Source: Bacteroidota bacterium
GTDB lineage: Bacteria; Bacteroidota; Bacteroidia; Flavobacteriales; Weeksellaceae
Assembly (NCBI GenBank): GCA_018266955.1
Contig: JAFDZI010000045.1
Coordinates: 1-49,507, forward strand
Length of the DNA stretch: 49,507 nucleotides
Reading direction: 5' to 3'
The translations under genes and the position numbers were made by a program. Below, piece by piece: positions 15,985-24,182 of this stretch. A model generated the notes under the pieces. The model did no database searches. It had not been told where the DNA came from and saw only the letters and a program-made list of their open reading frames with translations. Position 1 is the first letter of the stretch. Every line of letters starts with the position of its first letter.

Positions 15985-17400
15985 ATGGCAAAATCAAAAA
16001 AATCAGAAAACGAGTTTACAGGAAGATATCTTGTATTACTCCCAGAAGGAACAAAAAGTGAAGACTTCTTAAACCAAGTAAAAGAGATTAGTGATTTTAA
16101 ATTAAAAAAATCTACTGATTTCGAAAATGAGTTTTTCACTTCGGAAGAACTAGATAAAACGGACGGAATAGTATTGGACAAATTAGGAATTGCAATTTTA
16201 AACGACAAGCCTAAAATGGACATGATGATTAGCTCATTAACCGACAATGAAAGTCGAATGATAGTAGAACCCGAAAGAGTAGTTCACGCCATACACCAAT
16301 TAGATGAAGGTACAGAAAAATACATTGAAGGTTACAGAGATGCTATAAACAACCTTGCCGACACTCTCTTAGGATCCAATGAAGTGGACTTTGAAAGCGA
16401 AGATGAATCTATTGGTATAAGTGCTGTAGGTGCCACATGGGGCTTAAAGGCTACCAATGTAGTTCCACAAACACTCCTACGATACAATCCATACTCAGGA
16501 AACGGAATTAAATTGGCTGTATTGGATACTGGTTTCGACTTCAATCATCCAGATTTTGCAGGTAGAATTATTCAACAACAAAGCTTCATTTCAGGACAAG
16601 CAACACAAGACGGACATGGACATGGCACACACTGTATTGGCACCGCTTGTGGACCGGTCAATCCTGCCGGCAATATTGAGCGCTACGGTATTGCATACAA
16701 CACTCAAATTTATGCTGGAAAAGTACTGAGCAATTCAGGTTCTGGTGCTGATGGAGGCATATTAGCAGGAATAAATTGGGCCATTGCCAATGGTTGCACC
16801 GTTATTAGTATGTCTTTAGGAGCCAAAACCACCAACGCTGGATTTTCTGCTGTTTACGAAAATGCTGCAGTAAGAGCACTCAACGCAGGTTGCCTCATTA
16901 TAGCAGCGGCAGGAAACGATTCTAATAGACCTGGATACATTAATGCTGTTTCCCACCCTGCCAATTGCCCATCGATAATGGCAGTAGGTGCTGTGGACAT
17001 CAATATGAACATTGCTTATTTCTCTAACGGAGGATTATTCCCAACTTATGGCGCTGTAGATATTGCAGGACCGGGCGTTGGTGTTTTCTCATCCACAAAA
17101 CTGCCAACTAAATACGCCACCATGAATGGAACCAGTATGGCAACACCTCATGTAGCAGGAATTGCAGCATTATGGGCAGAGGCAACCGGTTTAAGAGGAG
17201 TTCAACTTTGGCAAAAACTAACCTCCACTGCAAAACCTTTACCATTACCATCAAGAGATGTTGGAACAGGTCTCGTACAAGCACCTACTAAAATAAGAAA
17301 AATTGTATTACCTGGACCAAGAATCCCAATTCCAAAATTTCCGATTCCAAGACCTAAATTACCAATACCTCCGGTTCCTCCGATTCCACCAGTATTGTAA
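15985..17400 (+). CDS. Signal-less S8 family serine peptidase with proline-rich tail
   Basis: Subtilase of 471 residues with triad D181 (VLDTG), H213 (HGTH) and S384 (GTSMATPH), and oxyanion N311. There is no signal peptide: the start MAKSKKSENE is charged. Residues about 13-100 have the strand-helix-strand pattern of an I9 prosegment (RYLVLLPEG, GIAILND, MIVEPERVV), so it is probably made as a zymogen with the mature domain starting near residue 145. The last 30 residues are an IP/PIP-rich extended tail (IPIPKFPIPRPKLPIPP and further). Thirty bases downstream is a 68-residue protein that resembles an I9 prosegment on its own. Location and substrate are unknown; export by a non-Sec route or intracellular action are both possible. 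Confidence 0.9.
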   Translation: MAKSKKSENEFTGRYLVLLPEGTKSEDFLNQVKEISDFKLKKSTDFENEFFTSEELDKTDGIVLDKLGIAILNDKPKMDMMISSLTDNESRMIVEPERVVHAIHQLDEGTEKYIEGYRDAINNLADTLLGSNEVDFESEDESIGISAVGATWGLKATNVVPQTLLRYNPYSGNGIKLAVLDTGFDFNHPDFAGRIIQQQSFISGQATQDGHGHGTHCIGTACGPVNPAGNIERYGIAYNTQIYAGKVLSNSGSGADGGILAGINWAIANGCTVISMSLGAKTTNAGFSAVYENAAVRALNAGCLIIAAAGNDSNRPGYINAVSHPANCPSIMAVGAVDINMNIAYFSNGGLFPTYGAVDIAGPGVGVFSSTKLPTKYATMNGTSMATPHVAGIAALWAEATGLRGVQLWQKLTSTAKPLPLPSRDVGTGLVQAPTKIRKIVLPGPRIPIPKFPIPRPKLPIPPVPPIPPVL

Positions 17401-17430
17401 ATTTTCTAATCGATAAAAAAGTTAAATACA

Positions 17431-17637
17431 ATGAAAAAGAAGTGGATTATATCTATTGAAAAGGATTACGAAGAAATCGTAAAATCCAAGCTATTGAAAA
17501 TGAACATAGAAATCATCCACGAACTTTTGGAGATAGGAGTCTTTACCCTTCTTTGTTCAGAGGATGACGCTGAAAAAATAAAAAATATCAAAGGAATACT
17601 TTCCGTAGAACAAGAGGGGGAAATTCAAATGTACTAA
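17431..17637 (+). CDS. Stand-alone I9 propeptide-like protein, putative inhibitor or chaperone of the adjacent subtilase
   Basis: 68-residue protein with no signal peptide. The predicted order beta (KKKWIISIEK), helix (EEIVKSKLLK), beta hairpin (IEIIHELLEIGVFTLLCS), helix (DDAEKIKNIKG) and beta (ILSVEQEGEIQMY) is that of subtilisin propeptides. The segment from KIKNIKGILSVEQEGE to the C-terminal tyrosine parallels the end of the subtilisin BPN' prosegment, which reads VAYVEEDHVAHAY. The gene starts 30 bases after a subtilase and is followed by a strong terminator, so the two form an operon. Stand-alone I9 inhibitors are known in fungi (yeast Pbi2, Pleurotus POIA1). I infer that it binds the neighbouring protease with its C-terminus in the active site. 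The function is not proven. Confidence 0.7.
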   Translation: MKKKWIISIEKDYEEIVKSKLLKMNIEIIHELLEIGVFTLLCSEDDAEKIKNIKGILSVEQEGEIQMY

Positions 17638-17643
17638 TATCAA

Positions 17644-17676
17644 ATTCCAAGGGATGAATTTCCCTTGGAATACTTT
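17644..17676 (+). terminator. Terminator of the subtilase-propeptide operon
   Basis: Perfect 11-bp stem ATTCCAAGGGA/TCCCTTGGAAT (17644-17654 with 17661-17671) followed by a short T run. A second small hairpin, TTCAGGA/TCCTGAA, lies at 17697-17714. Together they separate the operon from the next gene. Confidence 0.75.
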
Positions 17677-17763
17677 TAGGAAAAACACTTTTACAATTCA
17701 GGAAAAATCCTGAAATAAAAACACATTACAGTTGTAATTTTATAAAAATTTTTAAATATTTTT

Positions 17764-18642
17764 ATGATGAAAACTTTACTTACTTTATCCGCATTGTTCT
17801 TGAGTACACTTTCTGTTGAAGCTCAAGTTTATGAAAACAACACCGCACTAGCTCCTTTAGATGGAGCCAACATAATCAATGGTTGCGGAATTGGGACTGA
17901 CTACGCAATTAATTCAAATTCAATCACCATACCGCTAACCGGTACCATTACAGATGCTTCAAAAATCACATTTAACATTTCACTAAACGCAACATGGGGA
18001 GGAGATGTAGCTGTGGACATCATTGAACCAAACGGAAGTGTAATGACATTGATCAAAAGAATTGGCTCCCTTGCCAATAATGGATGTGGGGTAAGTTCAA
18101 AGTTTGTTGCAACCAATATTATAAGCTTTAATTCAGCCAACACCAACACCATACAAACAACTACTCCTAGTCCCATACCCGCTGGCAACTACTTACCCTC
18201 AGGAAACGCCACTATATACCCATTTCATAATTTAACCAATATGGCCACTTTTCTCAATGGTAAAAACATCAATGGTATATGGAGAATTTTAGTTTATGAC
18301 TATGGAACTGGAGACCCTACAACACTAAATTCTTGGAGCATAAGTGTGGCCAATGGCGCAACATTAAAAACCAATGAAGCAGGCGGGGTATTTGCCAGCA
18401 CTGTTTCCATTAAAGAGAACCCTGTTGGCGACATGCTACTTTTAGGAATCAACAAGGATAGCTTTAAAACCATGAATTTACAAGTTTATGATACATCCGG
18501 AAGAATGGTAAAATCTTTTGATTTGAATAATGGAAAAAGAGATACTGAACTAGATGTTAGCAACCTATCACCCTCAAATTATCTACTAGTTCCTATTATA
18601 GATGGAGAAAAAACTCAAGCTTTAAAATTCATTAAAAAATAA
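17764..18642 (+). CDS. Secreted P-domain protein with type IX sorting domain
   Basis: 292-residue protein with a Sec signal peptide (ends near SVEAQ). Residues about 40-195 form a proprotein-convertase P-domain: the ITFNISLNATWGGDVAVDI strands, a GSVMTLI turn and the closing WRILVYDYGTGD...LNSWSISV. The last 75 residues are a type A T9SS sorting domain (IKENPVGDMLLL, LQVYDTSGRMV, LSPSNYLLV and a basic FIKK end), so it should be secreted through the outer membrane and sorted by PorU, encoded in this window. P-domains normally follow a subtilase or metalloprotease domain in one chain; here the domain is alone. It is 126 bases downstream of the propeptide-like gene but behind a terminator. Confidence 0.85.
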   Translation: MMKTLLTLSALFLSTLSVEAQVYENNTALAPLDGANIINGCGIGTDYAINSNSITIPLTGTITDASKITFNISLNATWGGDVAVDIIEPNGSVMTLIKRIGSLANNGCGVSSKFVATNIISFNSANTNTIQTTTPSPIPAGNYLPSGNATIYPFHNLTNMATFLNGKNINGIWRILVYDYGTGDPTTLNSWSISVANGATLKTNEAGGVFASTVSIKENPVGDMLLLGINKDSFKTMNLQVYDTSGRMVKSFDLNNGKRDTELDVSNLSPSNYLLVPIIDGEKTQALKFIKK

Positions 18643-18660
18643 AATATTATTCCCCCAAAT

Positions 18661-18697
18661 AAAAAAGCATTGGATAGACTACTTCCAATGCTTTTTT
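18661..18697. terminator. Bidirectional terminator between the P-domain gene and purA
   Basis: Stem of 14 bp (18661-18674 with 18684-18697) with an A run on one side and a T run on the other, placed between two convergent stop codons. It should work in both directions. Confidence 0.9.
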
Positions 18698-18715
18698 TAA
18701 TTCAATTAATGTTCG

Positions 18716-20002
18716 TTAGAACAATTCTTTTCTAATGATATTCTGACTTCTTTCCGGACCTACGGAAACCAAATACACATTGATTCCTAGGTAATCTTCT
18801 ATAAATTCTATGTATTTTTTGGCATTCACCGGAAGTTCGTCATAGCTTCTTGCTTTGGTAATATCTTCATCCCAACCTTCAAGCTCTTGATAAATTGGTT
18901 CATAATCATACAACTTGGTTGTAGATGAAGTAAAGTAATCGATTATTTTACCATCTTCGGTTTTATAATGCGTTACAATTTTTAATGGTTTAATTCCGGA
19001 AAGAACATCAAGTTTCGTAATCACCAAATTATTGATTCCGTTAATCATACAAGCATGTTTCAACGATACCAAATCCAACCAGCCCGTTCTTCTTGGTCTT
19101 CCCGTTGTGGCACCAAATTCATGACCTACTTTTCTTATTTGCTCACCCAATTCATTATCCAACTCCGAAGGGAAAGGACCATTTCCTACCCTGGTGGTAT
19201 ATGCTTTGGAAACTCCAATTAAATTTTGTAATGCTGTTGGTGGCACTCCAGCACCGGCACAAACACCCCCTGTTGAAGGCGATGAAGAAGTCACAAAAGG
19301 ATATGTCCCAAAATCGATATCGAGCATTAAAGCCTGTGCACCTTCGAATAGTACATTTTTTCCAGCTTTAATTGCATCATTCAATTCAACTTCTGTATCT
19401 ACAATTCTATCTTTTAATTGTTGACCTATTGCTACAAATTCATTGAAAATAGCATCTACATCTAAAGTGTCTTTTTCAAAATACTTTTCAAATAAAGCAT
19501 TTTTCACTTTCAGATTTTTTTCTATTTTTTCTCTTAGGATTTCAGGATTAAGCAAATCTACCATTCTAATACCAACACGAGCAATTTTATCCTCATAACA
19601 TGGGCCTATTCCTTTTTTGGTGGTTCCTATTTCAGTACCTCCTTGTTCTTCCTCTCTATAAGTATCGAGTAAAATATGATAAGGCATGATTACATGGGCT
19701 CTTTTGCTTATAAACACATGATCTGTTTTCAGGCCTTTGCTTTCAATTTGATTAATTTCTTTAATGAAAGATTTAGGGTTAACAACAACACCATTGGCAA
19801 TAATGCATTTCCCTTTACATTGCAATACACCAGAGGGCAAAAGATGAAGTACAAATTTCTCTTCTCCTACATACACGGTATGCCCGGCATTATCTCCTCC
19901 TTGAAATCGAACAACATAATCTGATTTTGCCGACAAAACATCGGTTATCTTTCCTTTTCCTTCGTCTCCGTATTGAAGTCCAACAACTACATAAGTTGAC
20001 AT
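18716..20002 (-). CDS. purA: Adenylosuccinate synthetase
   Basis: GTP-dependent first step from IMP to AMP (IMP + aspartate to adenylosuccinate) in the cytoplasm. The N-terminal GLQYGDEGKGK phosphate loop contains the catalytic aspartate, and NAGHTVYVGEEKF follows near residue 38. TTKKGIGPCYEDK, the TRVGNGPFPSEL stretch and the RPRRTGWLDL motif are all present. At 428 residues the length is normal. An upstream GTG at 20053 would add 17 residues, but a full promoter sits inside that extension (20027-20057), so the start at 20002 is preferred. It is a single gene facing left among rightward genes. Confidence 0.96.
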   Translation of the reverse strand: MSTYVVVGLQYGDEGKGKITDVLSAKSDYVVRFQGGDNAGHTVYVGEEKFVLHLLPSGVLQCKGKCIIANGVVVNPKSFIKEINQIESKGLKTDHVFISKRAHVIMPYHILLDTYREEEQGGTEIGTTKKGIGPCYEDKIARVGIRMVDLLNPEILREKIEKNLKVKNALFEKYFEKDTLDVDAIFNEFVAIGQQLKDRIVDTEVELNDAIKAGKNVLFEGAQALMLDIDFGTYPFVTSSSPSTGGVCAGAGVPPTALQNLIGVSKAYTTRVGNGPFPSELDNELGEQIRKVGHEFGATTGRPRRTGWLDLVSLKHACMINGINNLVITKLDVLSGIKPLKIVTHYKTEDGKIIDYFTSSTTKLYDYEPIYQELEGWDEDITKARSYDELPVNAKKYIEFIEDYLGINVYLVSVGPERSQNIIRKELF

Positions 20003-20026
20003 AAAATTTACTTTTTTAGATTGTTG

Positions 20027-20057
20027 CAAAATTAATTTTAAAAAACTGCGCACACAA
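20027..20057 (-). promoter_or_regulatory. Promoter of purA
   Basis: Minus-strand TAATTTTG (20027-20034) and TTG (20055-20057) with a 20-base spacer, within the Bacteroidetes range. It places the transcript start about 20 bases before the chosen purA ATG and so decides the start codon. Confidence 0.6.
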
Positions 20058-20166
20058 ATAAAGAGGAACTTTTTTACAAAGAATTATTTTTCAACACATT
20101 AGGATAAATAAATCTTATTTAATCATAACACTCAAAAAAAAAATAGATTATTTTATCTGTAAAAAT

Positions 20167-20197
20167 TTGGCTTATTCAATAAACATTTATACATTTA
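20167..20197 (+). promoter_or_regulatory. Possible promoter of the small secreted protein gene
   Basis: TTG at 20167-20169 and TACATTTA at 20190-20197 (one mismatch to TAnnTTTG) with a 20-base spacer, 46 bases before the start codon. Confidence 0.4.
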
Positions 20198-20243
20198 CAA
20201 AACTAAATTAACAAACATCATCAACTAAACAAAATCAATTATT

Positions 20244-20567
20244 ATGAAAAAAGCAATTTCCATCTTTATGATTGGGTTCGCAACTTTATGTTTTGCAAAA
20301 AATGCAAATACAATTGAATCCAAAAACCAGCCTACATTAATTAATAGTACGATGTTAAAAAATGTACAACCACAATCCAAAAAAGGAATGTTCGTATGGA
20401 AATACCTTTACCAATCTACCTGTGGAGTTTACTTTACTGTGACACTGGACCAACCAATTGAAACTTTAAATTACACACAACAACAAAGGTTAGAATTGGA
20501 TTTAATTATCAAAAACAATGAGATTTGTGCCAACCGGCCAAAACAACCTCTTGAATTTTATGCCTAA
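20244..20567 (+). CDS. Small secreted protein of unknown function
   Basis: 107 residues with a clear signal peptide (MKKAISIFMIGFATLCFA, cleavage near residue 18). The mature part is short and has two cysteines, in STCGVYF and NEICANRP, which could form one disulfide. The aromatic core FVWKYLYQSTCGVYFTVTLD suggests beta strands, and YTQQQRLELDLIIKN a helix. I do not recognise a family. It lies 17 bases before a GLPGLI-family gene on the same strand, so the two are probably one transcript. Confidence 0.65.
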   Translation: MKKAISIFMIGFATLCFAKNANTIESKNQPTLINSTMLKNVQPQSKKGMFVWKYLYQSTCGVYFTVTLDQPIETLNYTQQQRLELDLIIKNNEICANRPKQPLEFYA

Positions 20568-20584
20568 TTAATAGTCTAACACAA

Positions 20585-21358
20585 ATGATGAAATTTTTCT
20601 TTTTATTTATTCTATCAGCTTTTTCAATATCCTTCAGAGCGCAAAACCCAAAAGATCAGGCAGAAATTATCGTACATTACGAAATGACCCTCCAAGACCC
20701 TTCGAATACAGAGAATAAATCTACTTACAATTTCGTCTTAATCGCCAATCGCGAGATGTCCATTTTCGCAGATACTGCGGCTCATAATTACTACAACAAC
20801 ACGAAAAGTCCAGAGTTAAGGATACTTCATACTACATTACCCCGAAGCAGAACCAGTGTTTTTAAATATGGTAAAAAAACAACAACTTACTTACCCATTC
20901 TGTATGACATGTTTTCTTATGAGGAACCCAATTTAGAATGGGAACTTATCCCTGGCGAAACTAAAAAATTCAATAATTATACTTGCTACTTAGCCAAAAC
21001 AAAATCAAAAGAAGAAAGAATATACTACGCTTGGTATTATCCAGAAGTATCAATCCCTGAGGGACCCTATCGATTCAAAGGACTACCAGGACTCATCTTA
21101 GAAGCCTATAGTGAAGACAAAGCTGTTGTTTTTTCAGCATTAGGAATGAAAAAAACTGATGAAAAAATAGAAAAAATCAACTACCTTAGTGTCATCCACA
21201 TGAAGGATAAAAAAGAATTCATTAAAAGGAGAAATGAAATGATTACAAATCCTTCGCTCATCAATACCAATTCTACTGTTAATGTAAAAATAGATGGAGA
21301 AGACATCAGCAAAAGGGTTTTAAACCAAAAAATTAATCCAAAAATGTTATTAGATTAA
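20585..21358 (+). CDS. GLPGLI family protein
   Basis: 257-residue exported protein with a signal peptide ending near SFRAQ. The family-defining motif GLPGLI reads KGLPGLILEAY near residue 162 and is preceded by YYAWYYPEVSIPEGPYRF, the usual context in Bacteroidetes. The family's function is unknown; members are often periplasmic or surface proteins found near TonB-dependent receptors. There is no type IX sorting tail. It is downstream of the small secreted protein and 116 bases upstream of the helicase gene, which has its own -7 element. Confidence 0.85.
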   Translation: MMKFFFLFILSAFSISFRAQNPKDQAEIIVHYEMTLQDPSNTENKSTYNFVLIANREMSIFADTAAHNYYNNTKSPELRILHTTLPRSRTSVFKYGKKTTTYLPILYDMFSYEEPNLEWELIPGETKKFNNYTCYLAKTKSKEERIYYAWYYPEVSIPEGPYRFKGLPGLILEAYSEDKAVVFSALGMKKTDEKIEKINYLSVIHMKDKKEFIKRRNEMITNPSLINTNSTVNVKIDGEDISKRVLNQKINPKMLLD

Positions 21359-21442
21359 GGAATAAATCACTTTATATTCATTTTATTTTCCATTAGAAAA
21401 ACAATAATAAAACGGCATTTCCATTATAAAAAATAAATTCTG

Positions 21443-21450
21443 TATCTTTG
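21443..21450 (+). promoter_or_regulatory. -7 promoter element of the DEAD-box helicase gene
   Basis: Perfect TATCTTTG, 24 bases before the start codon. No clear -33 TTG is present. Confidence 0.5.
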
Positions 21451-21474
21451 CAAAAATTATAGACGATCATTTAC

Positions 21475-23172
21475 ATGAATTTATTTACGGAATCCAATTT
21501 AAGTCCTGATATCCTCAAGGCTATTGGCGAACTCGGCTACGAACAGCCGACCGAAATCCAGAAACAGACTATTCCTTTTATCCTTTCGGATATACGCGAT
21601 CTTATCGCACTTGCGGCAACAGGAACAGGCAAAACAGCAGCATTTTCGCTTCCGATTCTGGATATGATAGACGACAGCAGTCGTAAAATCCAGTTATTAG
21701 TGCTTTGCCCTACTCGAGAACTTTGCCTTCAGATTACCAAAGACATTAAAAACTATACAAAATATCTTCCCAACCTAAAAACTACTGCGGTATATGGTGG
21801 AAGCAGCATTAGCGAACAGATTCGTTCGTTACGAGAGAAACCCCAAATTATTGTGGGTACGCCTGGGCGTGTCATCGACTTAATTGGAAGAAAAGCATTG
21901 GATTTCTCTGAAATTCATTGGTTGGTTCTTGATGAGGCCGACGAAATGCTGTCCATGGGTTTCAAAGACGATTTAGAAACCATCTTAAGCGAAACTCCTT
22001 CAGAAAAACAGACATTCCTTTTTTCTGCTACCATGAATAAAGAGGTGGAAAGAATTTCTAAAAACTATCTTAGCAATCCACACAAAATATCTGTAGGCAG
22101 CATCAATGCGGTGAAGAAAAACATCAAACACGAGTATTATGTTGTAGGCTATCGTCAGAAAAAAGAAGCATTGAAGCGATTATTGGACGCAAATCCTAAT
22201 CAATATTCTATTATTTTTTGCAGAACAAGGATGGAAACCCAAGAAGTTGCCGATTTCTTGATGCAGAATTCTTACGCTGCTGATGCATTGCACGGAGATC
22301 TTTCACAAGCACAGAGAGACACGGTAATGAAAAAATTCAGACTAAAAAACATTGAAATTTTAGTAGCAACAGATGTAGCTGCGAGAGGCTTGGATGTGGA
22401 CTCCCTTACCCATGTCATTCATTTTTCGTTACCCGACGATCCAGAAGTTTTTGTACACAGAAGTGGTAGAACAGGAAGAGCTGGTAAAGATGGAATCTCT
22501 ATGGCATTAATTAAGCCTGAAGAAACCAGAAAGCTAAAACAAATTAAAGCACAAACGAAAATTGAAATTAGCGAGAAAAAAATACCTACTGGAAAAGAAA
22601 TTATTCAAGCACAAGTAGGCGGAGTATTTGAAAAATTATTCACAGAACACGAAGATATTTTTGAATTCGACAATAATCTTATTCCAGATTTATCCGCATT
22701 TAGTAAAGAAGAACTCGTACACCAATTACTACAATTTCAACTGAAGGAACTTGCAATCTACTATAAAGACAGAAATGATCTGCAAGAAATGAGATTATCC
22801 AAAGAAAGTGATCTCCCTAGCAGTAGAAGAGAAAGAGGCAGAGATAGAGACAGAGGACGCGATAGAGATAGAGGTGATAGAGGCGATAGAGGCGATAGAC
22901 GAGGAGGCGACAGAAAAAGGCGATCCAATGAAAACATGACTCGATTTTTCTTTAATCTTGGAAAAAAAGACAGTTTGAAAAAAGTTGACATGTTAGAAAT
23001 CATCAATAAAGCGACTGCCAGAACGAAAAAAAGAGCCGATATCGGGGATATTGAAATTTTAGACAAATTCACTTTCTTCGAGATTGATAAAAACTTTAAA
23101 CAAGAAATCTTAGACAATATCTCATCCATGAAATTCAAAGGAAAAGATATGCGAGCAGAAGTTGCTAATTAA
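21475..23172 (+). CDS. DEAD-box RNA helicase (DeaD/CsdA type)
   Basis: ATP-dependent RNA helicase of 565 residues for ribosome assembly and RNA turnover, often cold-induced. The Q motif is GYEQPTEIQ (21-29), motif I AATGTGKT (47-54), motif Ia PTREL (79-83), motif II DEAD (153-156), motif III SAT, and motif VI HRSGRTGRAG. After the helicase core there is a linker rich in Arg-Asp and Arg-Gly repeats (about 444-480), then a DbpA-like RNA-binding domain (about 485-560) with RFFFNLGKKD and the TFFEID strand. This full layout is that of CsdA/DeaD or DbpA rather than of the short RhlE type. A strong terminator follows. Confidence 0.95.
   Translation: MNLFTESNLSPDILKAIGELGYEQPTEIQKQTIPFILSDIRDLIALAATGTGKTAAFSLPILDMIDDSSRKIQLLVLCPTRELCLQITKDIKNYTKYLPNLKTTAVYGGSSISEQIRSLREKPQIIVGTPGRVIDLIGRKALDFSEIHWLVLDEADEMLSMGFKDDLETILSETPSEKQTFLFSATMNKEVERISKNYLSNPHKISVGSINAVKKNIKHEYYVVGYRQKKEALKRLLDANPNQYSIIFCRTRMETQEVADFLMQNSYAADALHGDLSQAQRDTVMKKFRLKNIEILVATDVAARGLDVDSLTHVIHFSLPDDPEVFVHRSGRTGRAGKDGISMALIKPEETRKLKQIKAQTKIEISEKKIPTGKEIIQAQVGGVFEKLFTEHEDIFEFDNNLIPDLSAFSKEELVHQLLQFQLKELAIYYKDRNDLQEMRLSKESDLPSSRRERGRDRDRGRDRDRGDRGDRGDRRGGDRKRRSNENMTRFFFNLGKKDSLKKVDMLEIINKATARTKKRADIGDIEILDKFTFFEIDKNFKQEILDNISSMKFKGKDMRAEVAN
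22824..22915 (+). repeat. Imperfect tandem repeat in the helicase linker
   Basis: Repeats of 6 to 9 bases based on gatagagg and gaggcgata encode the Arg/Asp/Gly-rich linker. Such low-complexity coding DNA can change length by slippage. Confidence 0.75.
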
Positions 23173-23191
23173 CATTTTTAATACAACGACC

Positions 23192-23226
23192 AACCTTCAA
23201 GTAAATAAACCTTGAAGGTTTTTTTA
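23192..23226 (+). terminator. Terminator of the helicase gene
   Basis: Perfect 10-bp stem AACCTTCAAG/CTTGAAGGTT (23192-23201 with 23211-23220) followed by seven T, 20 bases past the stop codon. Confidence 0.9.
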
Positions 23227-23304
23227 TGTCGAAATATGGAGGTATATTAATTCGGATTCATCATAATTTAACATTTCGTTCACACCGCTAATATCGATTA
23301 TTAA

Positions 23305-23312
23305 TATTTTTG
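23305..23312 (+). promoter_or_regulatory. -7 promoter element of the DUF2490 gene
   Basis: Perfect TATTTTTG, 18 bases before the ATG at 23331. It overlaps the upstream in-frame TTG at 23310, which therefore cannot be the usual start. Confidence 0.5.
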
Positions 23313-23330
23313 CCGAAAAATAAATCCTAT

Positions 23331-24044
23331 ATGAATAGAGTATTAATTCTTTTGTTTTTCATAAGTACTTTGATGAAAGCACAAACAGAAGACCGTTTTT
23401 CTAACTATGTCATGATGTCATTTAGTTACAAACACGACAAACAATGGTCGGCTTACTTGGAATTACAAGCCCGTTCTATTGAGAAATTTTCAACTCCGGA
23501 CTACTATGAACTCAAAGGAGGTATTGGTTACAATTTAAACAAAAACAATCAAGCCTTTGTAGGAATAGGAAAATACGGAACATACAAAAATGACAAGATG
23601 AGCCAAGAGGAATTTCGAATTTGGGCACAATACACTTATAGTCAACAATGGAATAAACTGAAAATTGACCATAGAGTAAGGGCTGAAAAAAGATTTTACT
23701 ACTACCCCCAAACTGACAAAACAGATCAAGGAGAACGATTCCGTTACAGGATATCTGGAACCTACCCACTCAACAAAGAAAAAATTGAACCAGGCACTCT
23801 ATTCGCCAATGTTTTTGAAGAAATATTTGTAGGAGAATACGAACCATTCTTAAAAAGAAGCAGAACCTTCGCCGGATTGGGTTATCAAATAAATCCTTAT
23901 ATGGGAACTAATTTAGGGTATATTTTCCAAAAAGAATTTTCGAATTCTGGCAACAAAAACATTCATTTTATCTACTTATCACTCAATTTCAGTTTTGACC
24001 GTTTGAAGTACAATGAAAGCCATACCATCCCTGTGGCAGATTAA
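23331..24044 (+). CDS. DUF2490 outer-membrane beta-barrel protein
   Basis: 237 residues from the chosen ATG, with a signal peptide (MNRVLILLFFISTLMKAQ). The mature part is a series of alternating strands rich in aromatic residues and ends in a strand with phenylalanines (LSLNFSFDRL), as expected for a small outer-membrane barrel. The RVRAEKRFYYY and RFRYRISGTYPL segments fit the DUF2490 family of Bacteroidetes. Function is unknown. It lies alone between the helicase terminator and the DUF47-Pit pair. The start seven codons upstream is rejected because the -7 element overlaps it. Confidence 0.8.
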   Translation: MNRVLILLFFISTLMKAQTEDRFSNYVMMSFSYKHDKQWSAYLELQARSIEKFSTPDYYELKGGIGYNLNKNNQAFVGIGKYGTYKNDKMSQEEFRIWAQYTYSQQWNKLKIDHRVRAEKRFYYYPQTDKTDQGERFRYRISGTYPLNKEKIEPGTLFANVFEEIFVGEYEPFLKRSRTFAGLGYQINPYMGTNLGYIFQKEFSNSGNKNIHFIYLSLNFSFDRLKYNESHTIPVAD

Positions 24045-24182
24045 CTCCCAAATAAAACTAGTGATACGGTAAAAAAACAAACTCATCTCGATTTTAGTGT
24101 TAATAAAACTTAACAATAAATAATATCGACGAAAGGAGTATTTTCGGATATTTGCAAAATATAAAATCTAAAAAAAAATAAA

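Noticed and set aside
15985..17637. The subtilase-propeptide pair as a phage-defence (for example gasdermin-protease) operon
   Set aside because: There is no gasdermin, NLR, nuclease or other defence gene nearby, and the surroundings are housekeeping genes.
20003..20053. Longer purA start at a GTG, adding 17 residues
   Set aside because: A promoter with both elements lies inside this stretch, and family members begin at the MSTYVVVGLQYGDEGK segment.
24140..24182. GATATTTG as the -7 element of the DUF47-pit operon
   Set aside because: It mismatches the first conserved base of TAnnTTTG and no -33 element supports it.
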